DNA of 64,000 bases from Nephrocerus scutellatus. Taxonomy: Eukaryota; Arthropoda; Insecta; Diptera; Pipunculidae. Made by a program: the position numbers and the translations under genes. The stretch is from NCBI GenBank assembly GCA_947095585.1, contig OX352761.1:86990419-87054418 (forward strand), given 5' to 3'. Position 1 is the first letter of the stretch. Each line of letters begins with the position of its first letter. The notes under the pieces are model-generated. The model worked only from the letters and a program-made list of their open reading frames with translations. It searched no databases and was not told the origin of the DNA. Below, piece by piece: positions 33,921-44,644 of the stretch.

Positions 33921-34331
33921 TGGTTAGGGACAAGGCAATGATTGGTAGTCGTAATTTTTTTGGTGTGAGTGTGTGATTTGGTTCCTTTTTTTTTTGATCC
34001 AGGTAACTTTGTTTTCCTCTCCCTCAAAAGAGCACGTAAAATTTTTTTTATGTATATAATGATCAACAACTGGTTGGCATGGCCGGGAAAGAACTCCCCC
34101 CAAACCCCGACGAGCTAGTTAGAGCACAGCTAGGCGTGCACTCCGCCGTTAACCATCCCAACCTCCGGTTAAGCGTTTGAACAGTCGCGATAGAACAGTC
34201 CAAAATCTACCCATGTTAAAAGGTTATGAAAGTTGTCGCAACTTGGTAAACTCAGACTGGTCATCGTCAAACACTTAAAACGATACAAATTCAAGCGAAT
34301 TAAGAACTATCACCAACAGGAAATCATTACA
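33921..34331 (+). repeat. 3' LTR of O, truncated to its last 411 bp
   Basis: Matches 30391-30793 and ends TTACA at the ACAG target duplication. Its 5' boundary is a deletion junction: pol codons meet LTR sequence at a shared CTGG. The apparent TG start here is therefore not proof of a natural LTR start. Confidence 0.82.
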
Positions 34332-34373
34332 ACAGATCTTATTAATATGATCCTTAAGGATATTATTCATAAG
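34332..34373 (-). pseudogene. 42-bp island of T reverse transcriptase between O and M
   Basis: Encodes 14 RT residues (NNILKDHINKIC at its core), bounded by the ACAG duplication of O and the ATAAG duplication of M. On the minus strand it joins 38972 upstream and 27701 downstream without loss of frame, which proves that O and M both inserted in T. Confidence 0.85.
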
Positions 34374-34518
34374 TGTTGCAACCCTGAACAAAATTCTATT
34401 GGACAACCCTGGATTTTGTGTTGACGTCTCTGACATTTAATATAAATCGTTTTGTTGTAATCTTATAATACATTATGTTAGTTTTAGTTTGATTTGGACG
34501 CTGAATAAAACCACATCA
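34374..34518 (+). repeat. 5' LTR of M (145 bp)
   Basis: TG start, CA end, 144/145 identical to 38827-38971. An AATAAA at about 34505 serves as the polyadenylation-type signal. Confidence 0.93.
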
Positions 34519-34521
34519 AAT

Positions 34522-34534
34522 TGGCGACGAGGAT
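34522..34534 (+). other. Primer-binding site of M
   Basis: TGGCGACGAGGAT lies 3 bases after the LTR. It starts with the obligatory TGG complementary to a tRNA CCA end. The tRNA was not identified. Confidence 0.6.
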
Positions 34535-34598
34535 AACGGAGTGATATATATATATAAAAGTGTTCGAAAATTTTCTATTCGTTCTATACAAAATCAAG

Positions 34599-37500
34599 AT
34601 GGACGAATCTATGAAAAAAATGTTGGCTTCTATCACTGAAATGCTCAAATCACACGACGTTATAATCAAACAGTTGGCAAAAGGTACAAAAAACGAAGAT
34701 GTTCAACAAATTCATAATCTTGCGAATCAAATTGTTGAATTTTACCATGATCCAGAAGACGGAAAATACTTCAACACTTGGTATGAACGATTTGAGGATT
34801 TGTTCAAGATGGATGGAGAAAATTTAGACGACGGGGTAAAAACTAGATTGCTTCTGCGTAAATTACACACGTCAAATCATGATAAATACGTGAGTTATAT
34901 TTTGCCAAAAAACCCTCGTGATTTTTCTTTCGATGAAACTGTCGCAAAATTAAAAGACATTTTCGGTCCAAAAAAATCCTTATTCAATATGAGATTCGAG
35001 TGTTTGCAGCAGCAGAAGAAGAGTTCGGAGGATTTTGTGGCGTACGCGGGGCGTATAAACCGACACTGTGAACATTTTGATCTGAAGAACCTAACGGCAG
35101 ATCAGTTCAAGTGCCTTATTTTTACAAGTGGTTTAAAGTCGTCATGCGACGCAGACATCCGAACAAAACTACTCTCGAGAATCGATGCCGATAAAACAAT
35201 GTCACTAGAAAAGTTGATTACAGAAGCCCAACAACTCATTAACCTAAAAAAGGACACAAAAATTATTGAGAATCATGAAAACCACAACAATCAACAAACG
35301 TCAGTAGTCAACGCCAGCTACTCAGGGGTAAATCCGAAGAAACCTTTCAACAGTCACCAACATAATGCAGTGACAGATCAGAAAAAAGTCTTCAACAAAC
35401 AACATAAATACCGGAGTAAGTCTAGTCCGAACCATCACACGGACAAACGCCAAGCAGCACCCAGTAAACCATGTTGGAAATGCGGTGACATGCACTTCAC
35501 AGCCGACTGCTCATATAAACAACACCGGTGCCGGGAATGCCATCAGGTGGGGCATAAAGAAGGATACAATGATTGTTTTATCAAACCACGCAACCATCAG
35601 GCGAGTATTAAAAATCAAAACAAAAATTCGCCACACTCAAACGGAATTTTTTCAGTAAATGGCGATATGGCAGCAATGCGCAAATTTATTAATGTGAGGA
35701 TCAACAATGTGTCAGTAAACATGCAGCTTGATACAGCATCAGATATCACAATTATCTCCAAATCGGTTTGGCAGTCCATTGGTGAGCCTACATTGACAGA
35801 AACAAATCAAACAGCAACAACTGCATCTGGGCAACAGCTTGATTTGTTAGCGGAATTCCATTGTGATATAGAATTCAATAACACTACGATCACGGGAAAA
35901 TGTTTTGTATCAGGCAATAACAATCTAAATTTATTCGGAACTGATTGGATTGAAAAATTTAACATTTGGGATGTGCCACTCAGATCGATATGCAACGTTT
36001 CTTCCGTTAACGGCATCAGTTCAGATCAACAGCTGATAAAAACACTGGTTTCATCATTTCCGGACGTATTTAAAGAAACTCTCGGAAAGTGCACGAAAAC
36101 ACAAGTCACGTTGCACATCAAACCAGACAAAAGACCAATTTTCAAAGCGGAACGACCAGTAGCATACGCAGCACTAACTCAAATAAACGATGAATTAGAT
36201 CGTCTCCAATTACTTGGTATCATCACACCAGTAGTTTTTTCCGAATGGGCCGCACCAATAGTTTGTGTAAAAAAAAGCAACGGTCGGATTAGAATTTGTG
36301 CAGCCTATTCGACAGGTCTAAATGACGCACTAGAGCCTCATCAGTTTCCATTACCACTACCCGATGACATTTTTGCAAAACTGGCGAATGGCACAGTCTT
36401 TAGTCAAATAGATTTGTGTGATGCATTCCTCCAGGTAGAAGTCGATGAGAAGTCATGAGAATTGCTTACAATTAACACACATCGTGGTTTGTTCAGATTC
36501 AATCGACTACCTCCAAGTGTCAAAGCTGCGCCAGGTGCATTTCAGCAAATTATGAGCACTATGGTGGAAGGCCTGGAAGGGGTAGCAGCGTACATGGACG
36601 ATTTAATCATCTGTGGTAGAACAGAAACAGAGCACAAAGATCGATTATACCAAACTCTTCAGCGTATTAAAGACTTTGGCTTCAACATCAAAATAAATAA
36701 ATGCAATTTCTTTATGAAATCCGTTAAATATCTGGGTCGAATTATCGATAAAAACGGAACAAGACCAGATCCAGGGAAAGTGGAAGCAATCACACGCATG
36801 CCTCAACCCAAAGACGTTCAGACGTTACAATCATATCTTGGAGCCATTAATTACTACAGTAAATTTATTAAAGGTATGCATCAGCTAAGAGGTCCACTTG
36901 ATGCCTTGCTCAAAAAGGATGTTAAATGGGACTGGCCGACTGATTGTCAGAATTCATTCGAACGTTTCAAACAAATACTTAAGTCTGATCTCATGCTCAC
37001 CCATTATGACCCAAATCAAACGATAGTGGTAGCAGCAGATGCATGTCAGACTGGGATCGGTGCTTGCATATATCACCGATATAAGGACGGTTCGGTAAAA
37101 GCAGTTAGCCATGCTTCTCGATCACTGACGAAAGCCGAGATGGGTTATGGGCAGATCGAGAAAGAAGCATTAGGCTTAATATTTGCGGTTACTAAATTTC
37201 ATCGGATGGTTTATGGCCGAAAATTCATTTTACAAACGGACCATAAACCTTTACTATCAATATTCGGTTCAAAAAAGGGAATTCCTGTCTATACTGCGAA
37301 TAGGCTTCAAAGGTGGGCCTGTACCTTACTCCTGTACGATTTCAATATTGAGTACGTATCGACAGATAAATTTGGATACGCCGACATTCTTTCACGGTTA
37401 ATAAACGCACAATTAAAACCTGACGAGAATTACGTAATAGCATCGCTTCAATTGGAAGTTGATCTGCACAATTCACAGGCAGATACAGTCAGTCATTTGC

Positions 37501-38756
37501 CAATTAAACATTCAATGATAGTCAAGGCGACTCAACAATGTAAAATACTGCAAACAGTTATTCGTTATGTCAATTCCCAATGGCCAAACTCAAAGTCTAT
37601 TTCCAATTCGGATGGCAGAGCATTTTTTAAACGATCACAATCATTATCAGTTATAGGCGATTGCTTGATGTTCGGAAATAGAATTGTGATTCCATATGTA
37701 TATCAACGGAAAATATTACATCAACTTCATAAAGCACATCAAGGAATAGAGCGCATGAAATCAATTGCACGCAGCTACGTATACTGGCCTGTAATTGACG
37801 AAAATATTGCAGATTTGGTCAAGGAATGTGTTAAATGCACAAGTGTCGCAAAGACATCTACAAAGGTACCGTTAGAATCATGGCCAATACCCGATGGCCC
37901 GTGGCAGCGCATTCATATTGATTATGCCGGACCAATCAACGGATTATATTTTTTAGTCATTATTGACGCATATTCGAAATGGCCAGAAATATTTATTACA
38001 CCAACTATTACCGCAACCAAAACAGTAACTATAATTGAAGAAAGTTTTGCTCGTTTTGGATCACCACAACAGATCGTCTCAGATAACGGAACACAGTTCG
38101 TTTCCACAAAATTTCAATTAATGTGTGAGCGAAACGGCATACAGCATCTCCGTTGTGCACCATACCATCCACAGTCAAATGGACAGGCGGAAAGATTCGT
38201 CGATACGCTGAAAAGGGCGCTGAAGAAAATTCAAGGGGAAGAGGAGTCGATAGAGGAAACGTTACAAATTTTCTTGTCAAATTATCGCACTACACCGAAT
38301 CCGAATACACCTTCTGGATTGTCTCCATCCGAGATTATGTTTGGACGCAGAGTCAGAACAACGTTGGATCTATTACTACCAAGTCAGAAACCTCATGCAT
38401 CAAATCATCGGAATAATTCAATGAATGAGCAGTTTAACAAAAAGCATGGAACTAAACCAAGGCATTACAAAGTTGGAGACTTGGTGCAAGCCAAGGTTTA
38501 TAAGAACAATAACTTCATATGGGTTCTAGGGAAAATCCATTCCAAAATAGGACGTGTTATGTATACAATTATCCTTGAAGATGGAAATAAAATTATCAGA
38601 TCGCATGCAAATCAATTAATATCAAGATCATCACATCGACAGTTTTTGCCAGTACAAGATACAATACCTCTTCAGATTTTGCTTGATGATTTTGAGGTAC
38701 CTCAATCAGTTTCAACCGAGGAACAGCGAGTTCCATCTCCAGTAGTCCCAACCTAG
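34599..38756 (+). pseudogene. M gag-pol polyprotein with one premature stop
   Basis: 1385 codons from the ATG at 34599, chosen because the upstream open stretch begins with a non-ATG codon. Gag: capsid region, then knuckles CWKCGDMHFTADC and CRECHQVGHKEGYNDC near residues 291-327. The protease has LDTASDI near 377. The RT has YMDDLIICG near 665, RNase H AADACQTGIGACI near 814, and integrase an HHCC region and core (IDYAGP, SDNGTQFVS, NGQAERF). The sole visible defect is TGA at 36456-36458 in the RT, in a context compatible with a C-to-T change of an arginine codon. All catalytic residues are present. Confidence 0.92.
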
Positions 38757-38813
38757 TTAAGACGATCTGCGCGGGACCACATCGTTCCTCGATACCTAGA
38801 ACCATATCTTCTT

Positions 38814-38826
38814 TATTAGGGGAAGA
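38814..38826 (+). other. Polypurine tract of M
   Basis: The A/G-rich run AGGGGAAGA immediately precedes the 3' LTR start at 38827. Confidence 0.7.
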
Positions 38827-38971
38827 TGTTGCAACCCTGGACAAAATTCTATTGGACAACCCTGGATTTTGTGTTGACGTCTCTGACATTTAATATAAAT
38901 CGTTTTGTTGTAATCTTATAATACATTATGTTAGTTTTAGTTTGATTTGGACGCTGAATAAAACCACATCA
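38827..38971 (+). repeat. 3' LTR of M (145 bp)
   Basis: Pairs with 34374-34518 with one mismatch and is followed by ATAAG. Confidence 0.93.
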
Positions 38972-39870
38972 ATAAGTCTTTGAAATGTCGCTGGGGCTGT
39001 CTTCAGTCCAAATGTCATTCGTAAGAATTCATAGTGTCCTCCTTCTACATTAAAGGCGGTCTTGTGAACATCCTTTTCCTCAATTTCTATTTGATGAAAT
39101 CCCTTAGCTAAATCAAGGGTTGTGAAATACTGGCATCTGCCCAGTTTATCTAATATTTCATCAAAATTTGGTAGAGGGTACTTGTCGTCTATTGTAACTT
39201 CATTAAGTTTACGATAGTCTATGACAAGCCTCCACTTTTGTTTACCGCTTGCGTCGACCTTCTTCGGTACGATCCAAACAGGAGCGGAATAAGGCGAATT
39301 ACTCGGTCTTATTATTTTATTTTCGAGGAGTTCATGAATCTGTTGTTTGACTTCATCTTCATGTATATATGGGTACCTATATGATTTCACTTTTAATGGT
39401 ACATTAACGATTGTACGAATTTCATGCTTTATTTCATTTGTAAAAGTAAGGTTTGTACCTTCTTGATAAAAGATATCTGAGTATCGATTTATTATTTTTG
39501 AAATTTTTTGTTTTTCCTCTAAGTGTATAGTATGCTGTTTTGAGTTTTGGAACAAGATTTGTATTGTTTGGCCATTTATTTCTAATAGATTTTGTTTATA
39601 ATCTAATTTAGCGTTAAATCGTTTCAGTATGTCATTGCCAATTAAACCGTCGTATTTATCATGGAATGCACAAACAAAAAAGTCGATTTTTTGCTCAGAA
39701 ATGCCAAATTCTTTAAAAAGAGGAACTGATACTCTTTCAGTTACATTTATTTTATGCTGTATTGTTTTAATTTGAGTTTTATTTATTGGTACTCTCCATT
39801 TGGGGTTATAAAGACCTGGATTAATGATTGAGTTTGTTGCTCCAGTGTCAATAATGATATTTTACCTAAA
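38972..39870 (-). pseudogene. T protease and N-terminal reverse transcriptase
   Basis: On the minus strand the protease motif IDTGATN (near 39850) is followed without a stop by DGLIGNDIL, then RT fingers and palm: PVWIVPKKVDASGKQKWRL, VIDYRKLNEVTIDDKYPLP, TTLDLAKGFHQIEI and GLKTAPATFQRL. The gene stops at the M insertion and resumes at 34373. The last residues of the open frame before 38926 are M LTR sequence, not pol. This part shows no internal stop, unlike the downstream RT half. Confidence 0.85.
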
Positions 39871-39965
39871 AAAACGGTTAGTGCTGTGCGTATATTATTT
39901 AATGCACATTGGTTTGCTATTTTACCTGGACCAGAAATTAGTAAAGTTTTATTATTTAATTTTCT

Positions 39966-40340
39966 TCATTTGTCTTTTATTTCATTGTAAAAGCCTAATA
40001 CATTGTTTTTGAAAGTTACGCCTCTTAACTCATCGTAGAGTTGTTCTGGTCTACGTCTTTCACTAAAGTTATTTTGTAGAACAACTTTAATGTCGCTCCA
40101 TGCAGTGGCTTGTGTTTTTATTTCTATGACTTCCCTGGCTCTCTTAATTAATTTACTTTTAATAATGTCAGAAAATAAATATTTGGATAAGTCGTCGTAT
40201 GTTAATAAGAGTGGGTGTATTCTGTGTACTAAGTTTGAAAAGGTTAATAAATTGTCTGGTTTTCCGTCAAAATATGGGAGTGAATTTAAATATTTGATTG
40301 GATTTATTACTACCCTATTTTCCTGGTTTTCCATTGCCAT
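39966..40340 (-). pseudogene. T gag, N-terminal 124 codons
   Basis: Starts at an ATG at 40340. SLPYFDGKPDNLLTFSNLVH is typical of 17.6/297-type errantiviral Gag capsid, as is FSERRRPEQLYDELRG. It ends after NEIKDK, and pol protease sequence appears only about 100 bases later, so most of Gag has been deleted. A short remnant of the Gag/Pol junction occupies 39965-39870. Confidence 0.75.
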
Positions 40341-40961
40341 TTTTACTTATTTTTGTATTTGTATTTTCACTTTAGAAAGCACTTTTAATTATATATTTTG
40401 TAAATATTGTAATTGTAAATATTGTATTGTATTGTATATAAATTTTTTTATATATTTGTATGATATATGTTTTTTTTTTGTAATAATAAAATTAAAATCT
40501 TAGTAACCTTTTTATTTTTGTGGTTGATCCTGATGTTGTGTTTAGTCTTCTTGTTTTATTGTTGATTTTGATGTCTTCTCTGTTGATTTTTCTGTTGAAC
40601 CTTGATGATTCGCCTTCTTTATTTTCTTCTTTATTTCACTGTTGATTCTTGATGTTTCGCCTTCTTTATTTTCTTCTTTAAATTTTTGATAATGTATAAT
40701 TATTTATTTAATTTGTTTTCAGATAGTGTGTTTTTTCTTTTTTAAAAAAAATTTTTTCATAAAATAAAATTATGAAATATTTTTTTATAAGTTGCGTTAA
40801 GTATTTGTTCATAAAATTAAGTTATGAAATACTTTTTTCAATTTTATTTCACTTTTGTAGAAATTTGTTGTTTAAAATCTTTCTTAAAATCAACAAACAC
40901 CTTTTTTTTTGGTGGTGCACTTTTAAACTTTAAAAAAAGTAAAGTCTTTAATTGACTAAGC
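40341..40961 (-). other. T leader region
   Basis: About 620 bp of very A/T-rich sequence between PBS and gag, with no ORF of note. It contains two ~50-bp direct repeats (CTTCTTTATTTTCTTCTTTA near 40614-40633 and 40661-40680) and several homopolymer runs. Confidence 0.6.
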
Positions 40962-40981
40962 GCATCCTACTGACTGCGCCA
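40962..40981 (-). other. Primer-binding site of T (tRNA-Ser type)
   Basis: On the minus strand TGGCGCAGTCAGTAGGATGC, one base from the tRNA-Ser complement used by 17.6/297-type errantiviruses (GTCGGTAGGA). This supports the family call. Confidence 0.8.
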
Positions 40982-41727
40982 TTTTTATTTTTATGTTGAT
41001 GAAATATATTTTTAAAAAATATTAAAATATATTTACATTAAAAAAAATGTTCTTTTTACAAAAGTGATTTCTTATTGTATACGCAACTTATTTTAAAATA
41101 ACACTTCACTGAATAAACTTAACTTGAATAGAACTTGTATTTGATAATTTCTTGATGGAATTGAATCTTGACTGGAAGATGACTAAAAGTGATGAACAAC
41201 TATTCTGAACTAAAGATGACGAGGAACTGCACTGTACGGAACTGAACGTGATGAGGAACTATAACTGTACTCTTTGTGTATTTGCATGCAGCTTAAATAC
41301 TATTTGAGTGCTGTGCAACTTCTTTGTTTGTTTTTGGACTTTGATCTTGTCCTTGAATTTACGGAGTAAACATGTTGATCTCTTAGATCGCAAAATATGA
41401 TAATTGTTATTAATGTTAGAACATGTCTTTGGATCAAAATGGTAAACAAGATAAGAATGTGTGAACGGTAAACAAGATAAGAATGTATAAATGGTCAACA
41501 AGATAAGAATGTATCAAAATGGTAAACAAGATAAGAATGTGTATACGCAATTGGACATCTGGTTGTCCTTGAATTTAGAAGACGTAAACATGTTTACTTC
41601 TTAGTGATAATGAATTAAGGAATTTTCCATTAGGATTGCGCGTATGAATAATATTATGATTGAATATATACAATATGATTACATAGTTATTTATATTATT
41701 TGGAATGTATGAGGTGTGGGATCTACT
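40982..41727 (-). repeat. 5' LTR of T (about 746 bp)
   Basis: Begins AGTAGATCCC at 41727 on the minus strand, as does the 3' LTR at 10459, and is bounded inside by the PBS. A 20-base unit containing GGTAAACAAGATAAGAATGT recurs four times at 41441-41540. A motif pair around CTTGAATTTA...GTAAACATG lies at about 41350 and 41568. The inner boundary is inferred from the PBS, because the 3' LTR is truncated. Confidence 0.7.
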
Positions 41728-41739
41728 GCCATAACATCT

Positions 41740-42400
41740 AGCCTCGCTGAAGAAGTTGTTGTCAGAAATATATCCAGAGTGTACGGTGTCCGAGGATATT
41801 GTTTCCGGGTCTGTGAAACAACAGTCATCGTATGCTGATGGTGACTTGAATCCAGTCAATCTGCAGTTGCCTTTCCTTGATTGTTCAAAGTCCCCTCCAA
41901 CCACACAGTATGTGTGCCTTGGTTTCAGATAACTTGGTTTGCTTACCCTCGTTGCATAACTATATTATACGCTGGGACTCCACTTCGTTGACTTTAACGC
42001 TGACGGCTATTGCTCCATACTACACAAACCCCTGTCCCTGATAAGTACCGTCGTCCCAAAACGACCGCTGCTTTTGTCGAACATGTGAACATTGTATCCG
42101 TCCGGACTAAACGGAAGTATCGTATTGTCGAAAATGTTGCTGTTTCAGTAGATGGTGGAGGTTTTAATTCGCTGCTAAATGCTCCGTGGTTGGTTGTTTG
42201 TGGTGTGCTGATCGCTGCTAGCTTGCTAGCGGTCTCCATAGCAGATATATTAGCAAAACTGACTCCCTTCACGATAGCCTTTGTAGCAGATATCTGGGAG
42301 AATTTAATCTGCTTCTTCCTATTCTGCGCCGCGTTAAATATTTCCACTCATGTTCTCTTTATATTTTGGACACCCTCAATTATTTGCACGATGTCCTTCG
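41740..42400 (-). mobile_element. Diverged Jockey-like LINE fragment (Jk3)
   Basis: On the minus strand it aligns with Jk2 ORF1 C-terminus and ORF2 endonuclease: TTTGGACAC...GATGTCC (zinc-knuckle region, near 42355-42395), the ORF1 ALLA/TT block (near 42200), and endonuclease sequence including a CAYACTGTGTGGTTGGAGG-type stretch near 41900. Stops and indels break all frames (for example 42347-41994 and 41904-41575). It is much older than Jk1 and Jk2. T inserted at its left end, so the fragment was already there when T arrived. Confidence 0.72.
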
Positions 42401-42790
42401 ACACTGCTTTTTGTATAACGTAATAATAATAATATTTGGAGCGATATACCGTTCCTTTCCAAGGCCTAGCGTCTCGCGACCATTTAAGTTGTGGATGTAT
42501 ATTTTTGCACACAAATAGAAGGGACCTAATAAAGACAGCTAAAGACGAGGTCAATAGGATTATTCTGAGTTTTTCGCGAAGAAACGATTTGGAGTTGCCA
42601 TTTAGCACGAAGATTATCCCTAAGGATGTGTAGTGATCGCACTATATGTCGCCTCATCAAATCAACTCTCCTAAATATGATCTTCTTTCCCACGACGTCA
42701 TATGCGACACAATATCCAAGTACGCTGCAGCGCTCTCACTTTTCTTGTCGGACATGAAAATTTCATGTTCATGAGCTCGTCACCCGATAC
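42401..42790. other. Unclassified spacer
   Basis: A short ATA microsatellite is at 42420-42434. The rest has no recognisable motif, and short open frames on both strands look random. Confidence 0.4.
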
Positions 42791-43246
42791 CCGCTTTAAC
42801 TATAACAAATAGCAATACACATAATTTATGCGATCGCTCTGCATTCAATGCTGTGTATAAACAACACTACAGCTATAACGAATAGCAATACACATTCCCA
42901 ATTGTTCCATACCGAATACAATGATATACGACGGCGGATACACACGAAATCCAAAGTCAAGTGCAATAATGAATTGTAGGTATAGAGAGCAAGGGTGAAT
43001 GGACATCGTCAAAGACAATGGCTGGGTGTATGAACTATATCGAGAGCCATTGACGAATTTTATGCTCATGCATTAATATTGGGCAATAAATTCCGGCCTT
43101 AATTGTTTATCCCGATATTACTAATATTGGGCAATAATTTAATTGCTTACCCAGATAATAGTGCGTTGCACTATATCTGGAGCATTAATTATTTGATTTA
43201 TCGATATGGCATTTGATTTGGGGACAGTGATCGATTGGATTTGAGA

Positions 43247-43253
43247 ATATAAA
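43247..43253 (+). promoter_or_regulatory. TATA box of the R copy 1 LTR
   Basis: TATAAAA followed about 30 bases later by an initiator-like GTCAGAGTTA. The same spacing is found in copy 2 at 61014. Marks the likely U3/R boundary. Confidence 0.6.
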
Positions 43254-43463
43254 AGGGGAGTGAAATCTAGTTGAAAAGTCAGAGTTAATCCGAAGTTTAA
43301 ACCAGAAAGTAATTCTAGTAGAGGTCGCAGCGAAGCTGAAGACAGCGGGCCTCCCTAGGATTTTATAATAAAAATATAATATAAACTTATCATTCCAAGC
43401 TATCTAGTAGACTCTTCCCATAGGTATAGGGAAGCACGGTTACTCACACATGCGTTAAAACAT

Positions 43464-43481
43464 TGGTAGCAGCGGTTGGAT
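43464..43481 (+). other. Primer-binding site of R copy 1
   Basis: TGGTAGCAGCGGTTGGAT. It corresponds to TGGTGGCAGCGGTGGGAT in copy 2, a complement of a tRNA-Leu-type 3' end. Two substitutions are present here. Confidence 0.6.
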
Positions 43482-43617
43482 CATCAAAAGATCTCTTACC
43501 AAAGAAATAAGCCAAAACAGAAGACCGTTCTTCTGATGCGTGCTGGGGCTATACACCAGTAAAATAAGCAAAGTGAAGTAGTGAAGTGAAATAGATAGTC
43601 CCGAAAACCGTAAGTCC

Positions 43618-43836
43618 TTGCCAGCCCAGTCCCTGCAAAACCAACAGCAGCAAGCAGCGATATCCACACCAACAGCAGCAGCAAGCAGCAAAATTCAGCA
43701 GCAGCAGTTTAACTCACAGCAACAACAACAGCAGCAACAAGTAGCAAAATTCGGCAACAGCAGTCTAACCCACAGCAGCAGCAAGAAGCGACATCCACAA
43801 CAACCAAAGCAAAATCAACAGCAGCAGAACAAGTAA
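43618..43836 (+). repeat. CAG/CAA-rich leader of R copy 1
   Basis: Imperfect CAG and CAA runs, which read as poly-Q in one frame. The equivalent leader of copy 2 (61600-61770) shows similar repeats in other frames with different stops. This is a low-complexity leader, not a gene. Confidence 0.7.
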
Positions 43837-44205
43837 AATCAACAAATTTAAGGTAAAACAATCCTTCATTTTTTTAAATATATATATATATATTTATTTA
43901 TAATTTAAAAAAAAATATATTTTTTGGTGAATCTTGGGTTTTTTCCTTGCAAACTTTTTTTTTTTACTCTCTTTGTGTACTCCGATATTTTTTCGCGAAT
44001 ATTGTTTTTGTTTTGTGCTGTATTATTCCGATATTTTTCGCGGTTATTGTTTTTTTTGTGCTAGCCGATTTATTTTTTCAAAATAAGTAGACCAGTCACT
44101 AGGCAAGTTAGTAGGCAAGCGAAAGCTATTGCTGATACTAATTTGTCTTCAAACTTAAGTTTTTCATCTGTTTTGGAAGTTATTCCTGAAGAGGAGTCGT
44201 CTGAC

Positions 44206-44535
44206 ATGGACATTAAAATTAGTATTTCTGATGTTTATAACATCATACCCTTTTTCGATGGGAAGCCAGCTGATTTGGCTAAATTCACATCTTGCGGTGA
44301 TATTCTCTTCACCTCTGTAAAAGAGAGTGACGAGTCTACCTTTTTGGCCATCGTTAAGACAAGGCTACAGGGTCCCGCACAAAATCCTTTTAGGAATGGC
44401 GACCCCACTCCTGGTTTCAGCGGAAACCATAGACCTGCATACACCTCTCAGCAGAATGATAGCCATGTGGTGAGGTATTCTAATATTCTTGAATCGGGAA
44501 ACGAAGCCATATGGGAGGAAGCAATCGGCAAGTAA
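44206..44535 (+). pseudogene. R copy 1 gag with internal deletion
   Basis: From MDIKISISDVYNI, in frame with an open upstream stretch, to QGPA. It then jumps directly to QNPFRN, skipping about 0.6 kb that copy 2 has (62311-62928), including the capsid C-terminal half and both zinc knuckles. The element sequence ends just before the stop. Confidence 0.85.
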
Positions 44536-44644
44536 CGGGTGCAAGTACATTTTTTTTTGCTGAAATTTTATAGACACCAAAAAAGGCAAAAAAAGGCAAT
44601 GTGGATAAAAAAAGACATAAAAAGGCAAAAAAAGGCATTGTCAA
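44534..44644. repeat. A-rich short tandem repeats
   Basis: Four to five AAAAAAGGCA-type units between R copy 1 and the LINE fragment. These may be a LINE tail or a simple repeat. Confidence 0.5.

Larger units (their letters stand above)
27702..34331 (+). mobile_element. Element O: Osvaldo/Ulysses-like Ty3/gypsy element with a giant LTR
   Basis: Begins TGTGG and ends TTACA, flanked by ACAG on both sides (27698-27701, 34332-34335), and it interrupts T RT in frame. The parts are: 5' LTR 27702-30793, tRNA-Lys-type PBS, gag, pol (protease, RT, damaged RNase H) and a 3' LTR reduced to its last 411 bp. Integrase and most of the 3' LTR are gone through one deletion. The gag and RT style suggests the Osvaldo/Ulysses group, which is known for long LTRs. 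Confidence 0.85.
34374..38971 (+). mobile_element. Element M: near-intact Mag-like Ty3/gypsy element
   Basis: 4598 bp with two 145-bp LTRs (TGTTGCAACC...CCACATCA) differing at one base (position 14, A versus G). It has a PBS, one gag-pol frame, a polypurine tract and a perfect 5-bp target duplication ATAAG (34369-34373, 38972-38976). Short LTRs and a single gag-pol frame with two zinc knuckles fit the Mag lineage. One LTR mismatch implies a young insertion. The only visible coding defect is one TGA. Confidence 0.93.
10399..41727 (-). mobile_element. 17.6/tom-like errantivirus T, dispersed by nested insertions and duplications
   Basis: Pieces of one element lie in consistent minus-strand order: 5' LTR 41727-40982, tRNA-Ser-type PBS, gag 40340-39966, protease/RT to 38972, RT at 34373-34332, RT/RNase H/integrase/env N-terminus at 27701-25654 (duplicated at 23909-21868), env at 11597-10465, and 61 bp of 3' LTR. 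Excising M (TSD ATAAG) and O (TSD ACAG) makes the RT reading frame run on to its YLDD catalytic motif, which shows these pieces are one gene. Total span is about 31 kb. Every gene is broken. Confidence 0.8.
42791..44533 (+). mobile_element. Element R, copy 1 (Ty3/gypsy), truncated
   Basis: LTR, PBS, leader and gag ends match R copy 2 (about 60435 onward). The LTR ends near 43462. The leader is CAG-rich. Gag is internally deleted and the element stops at about 44533, after the Gag C-terminus. The LTR left end is uncertain because neither copy shows a clean TG boundary. Confidence 0.8.

Noticed and set aside
33921..34331. O LTR taken as a 403-411 bp LTR with TG/CA ends
   Set aside because: The TG at 33921 is also the deletion junction with pol. 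The target duplication and the T reading frame place the true 5' boundary at 27702.
43618..43836. Gln-rich ORF
   Set aside because: It is CAG/CAA low-complexity sequence in the leader of R. The homologous leader of copy 2 does not keep the frame.
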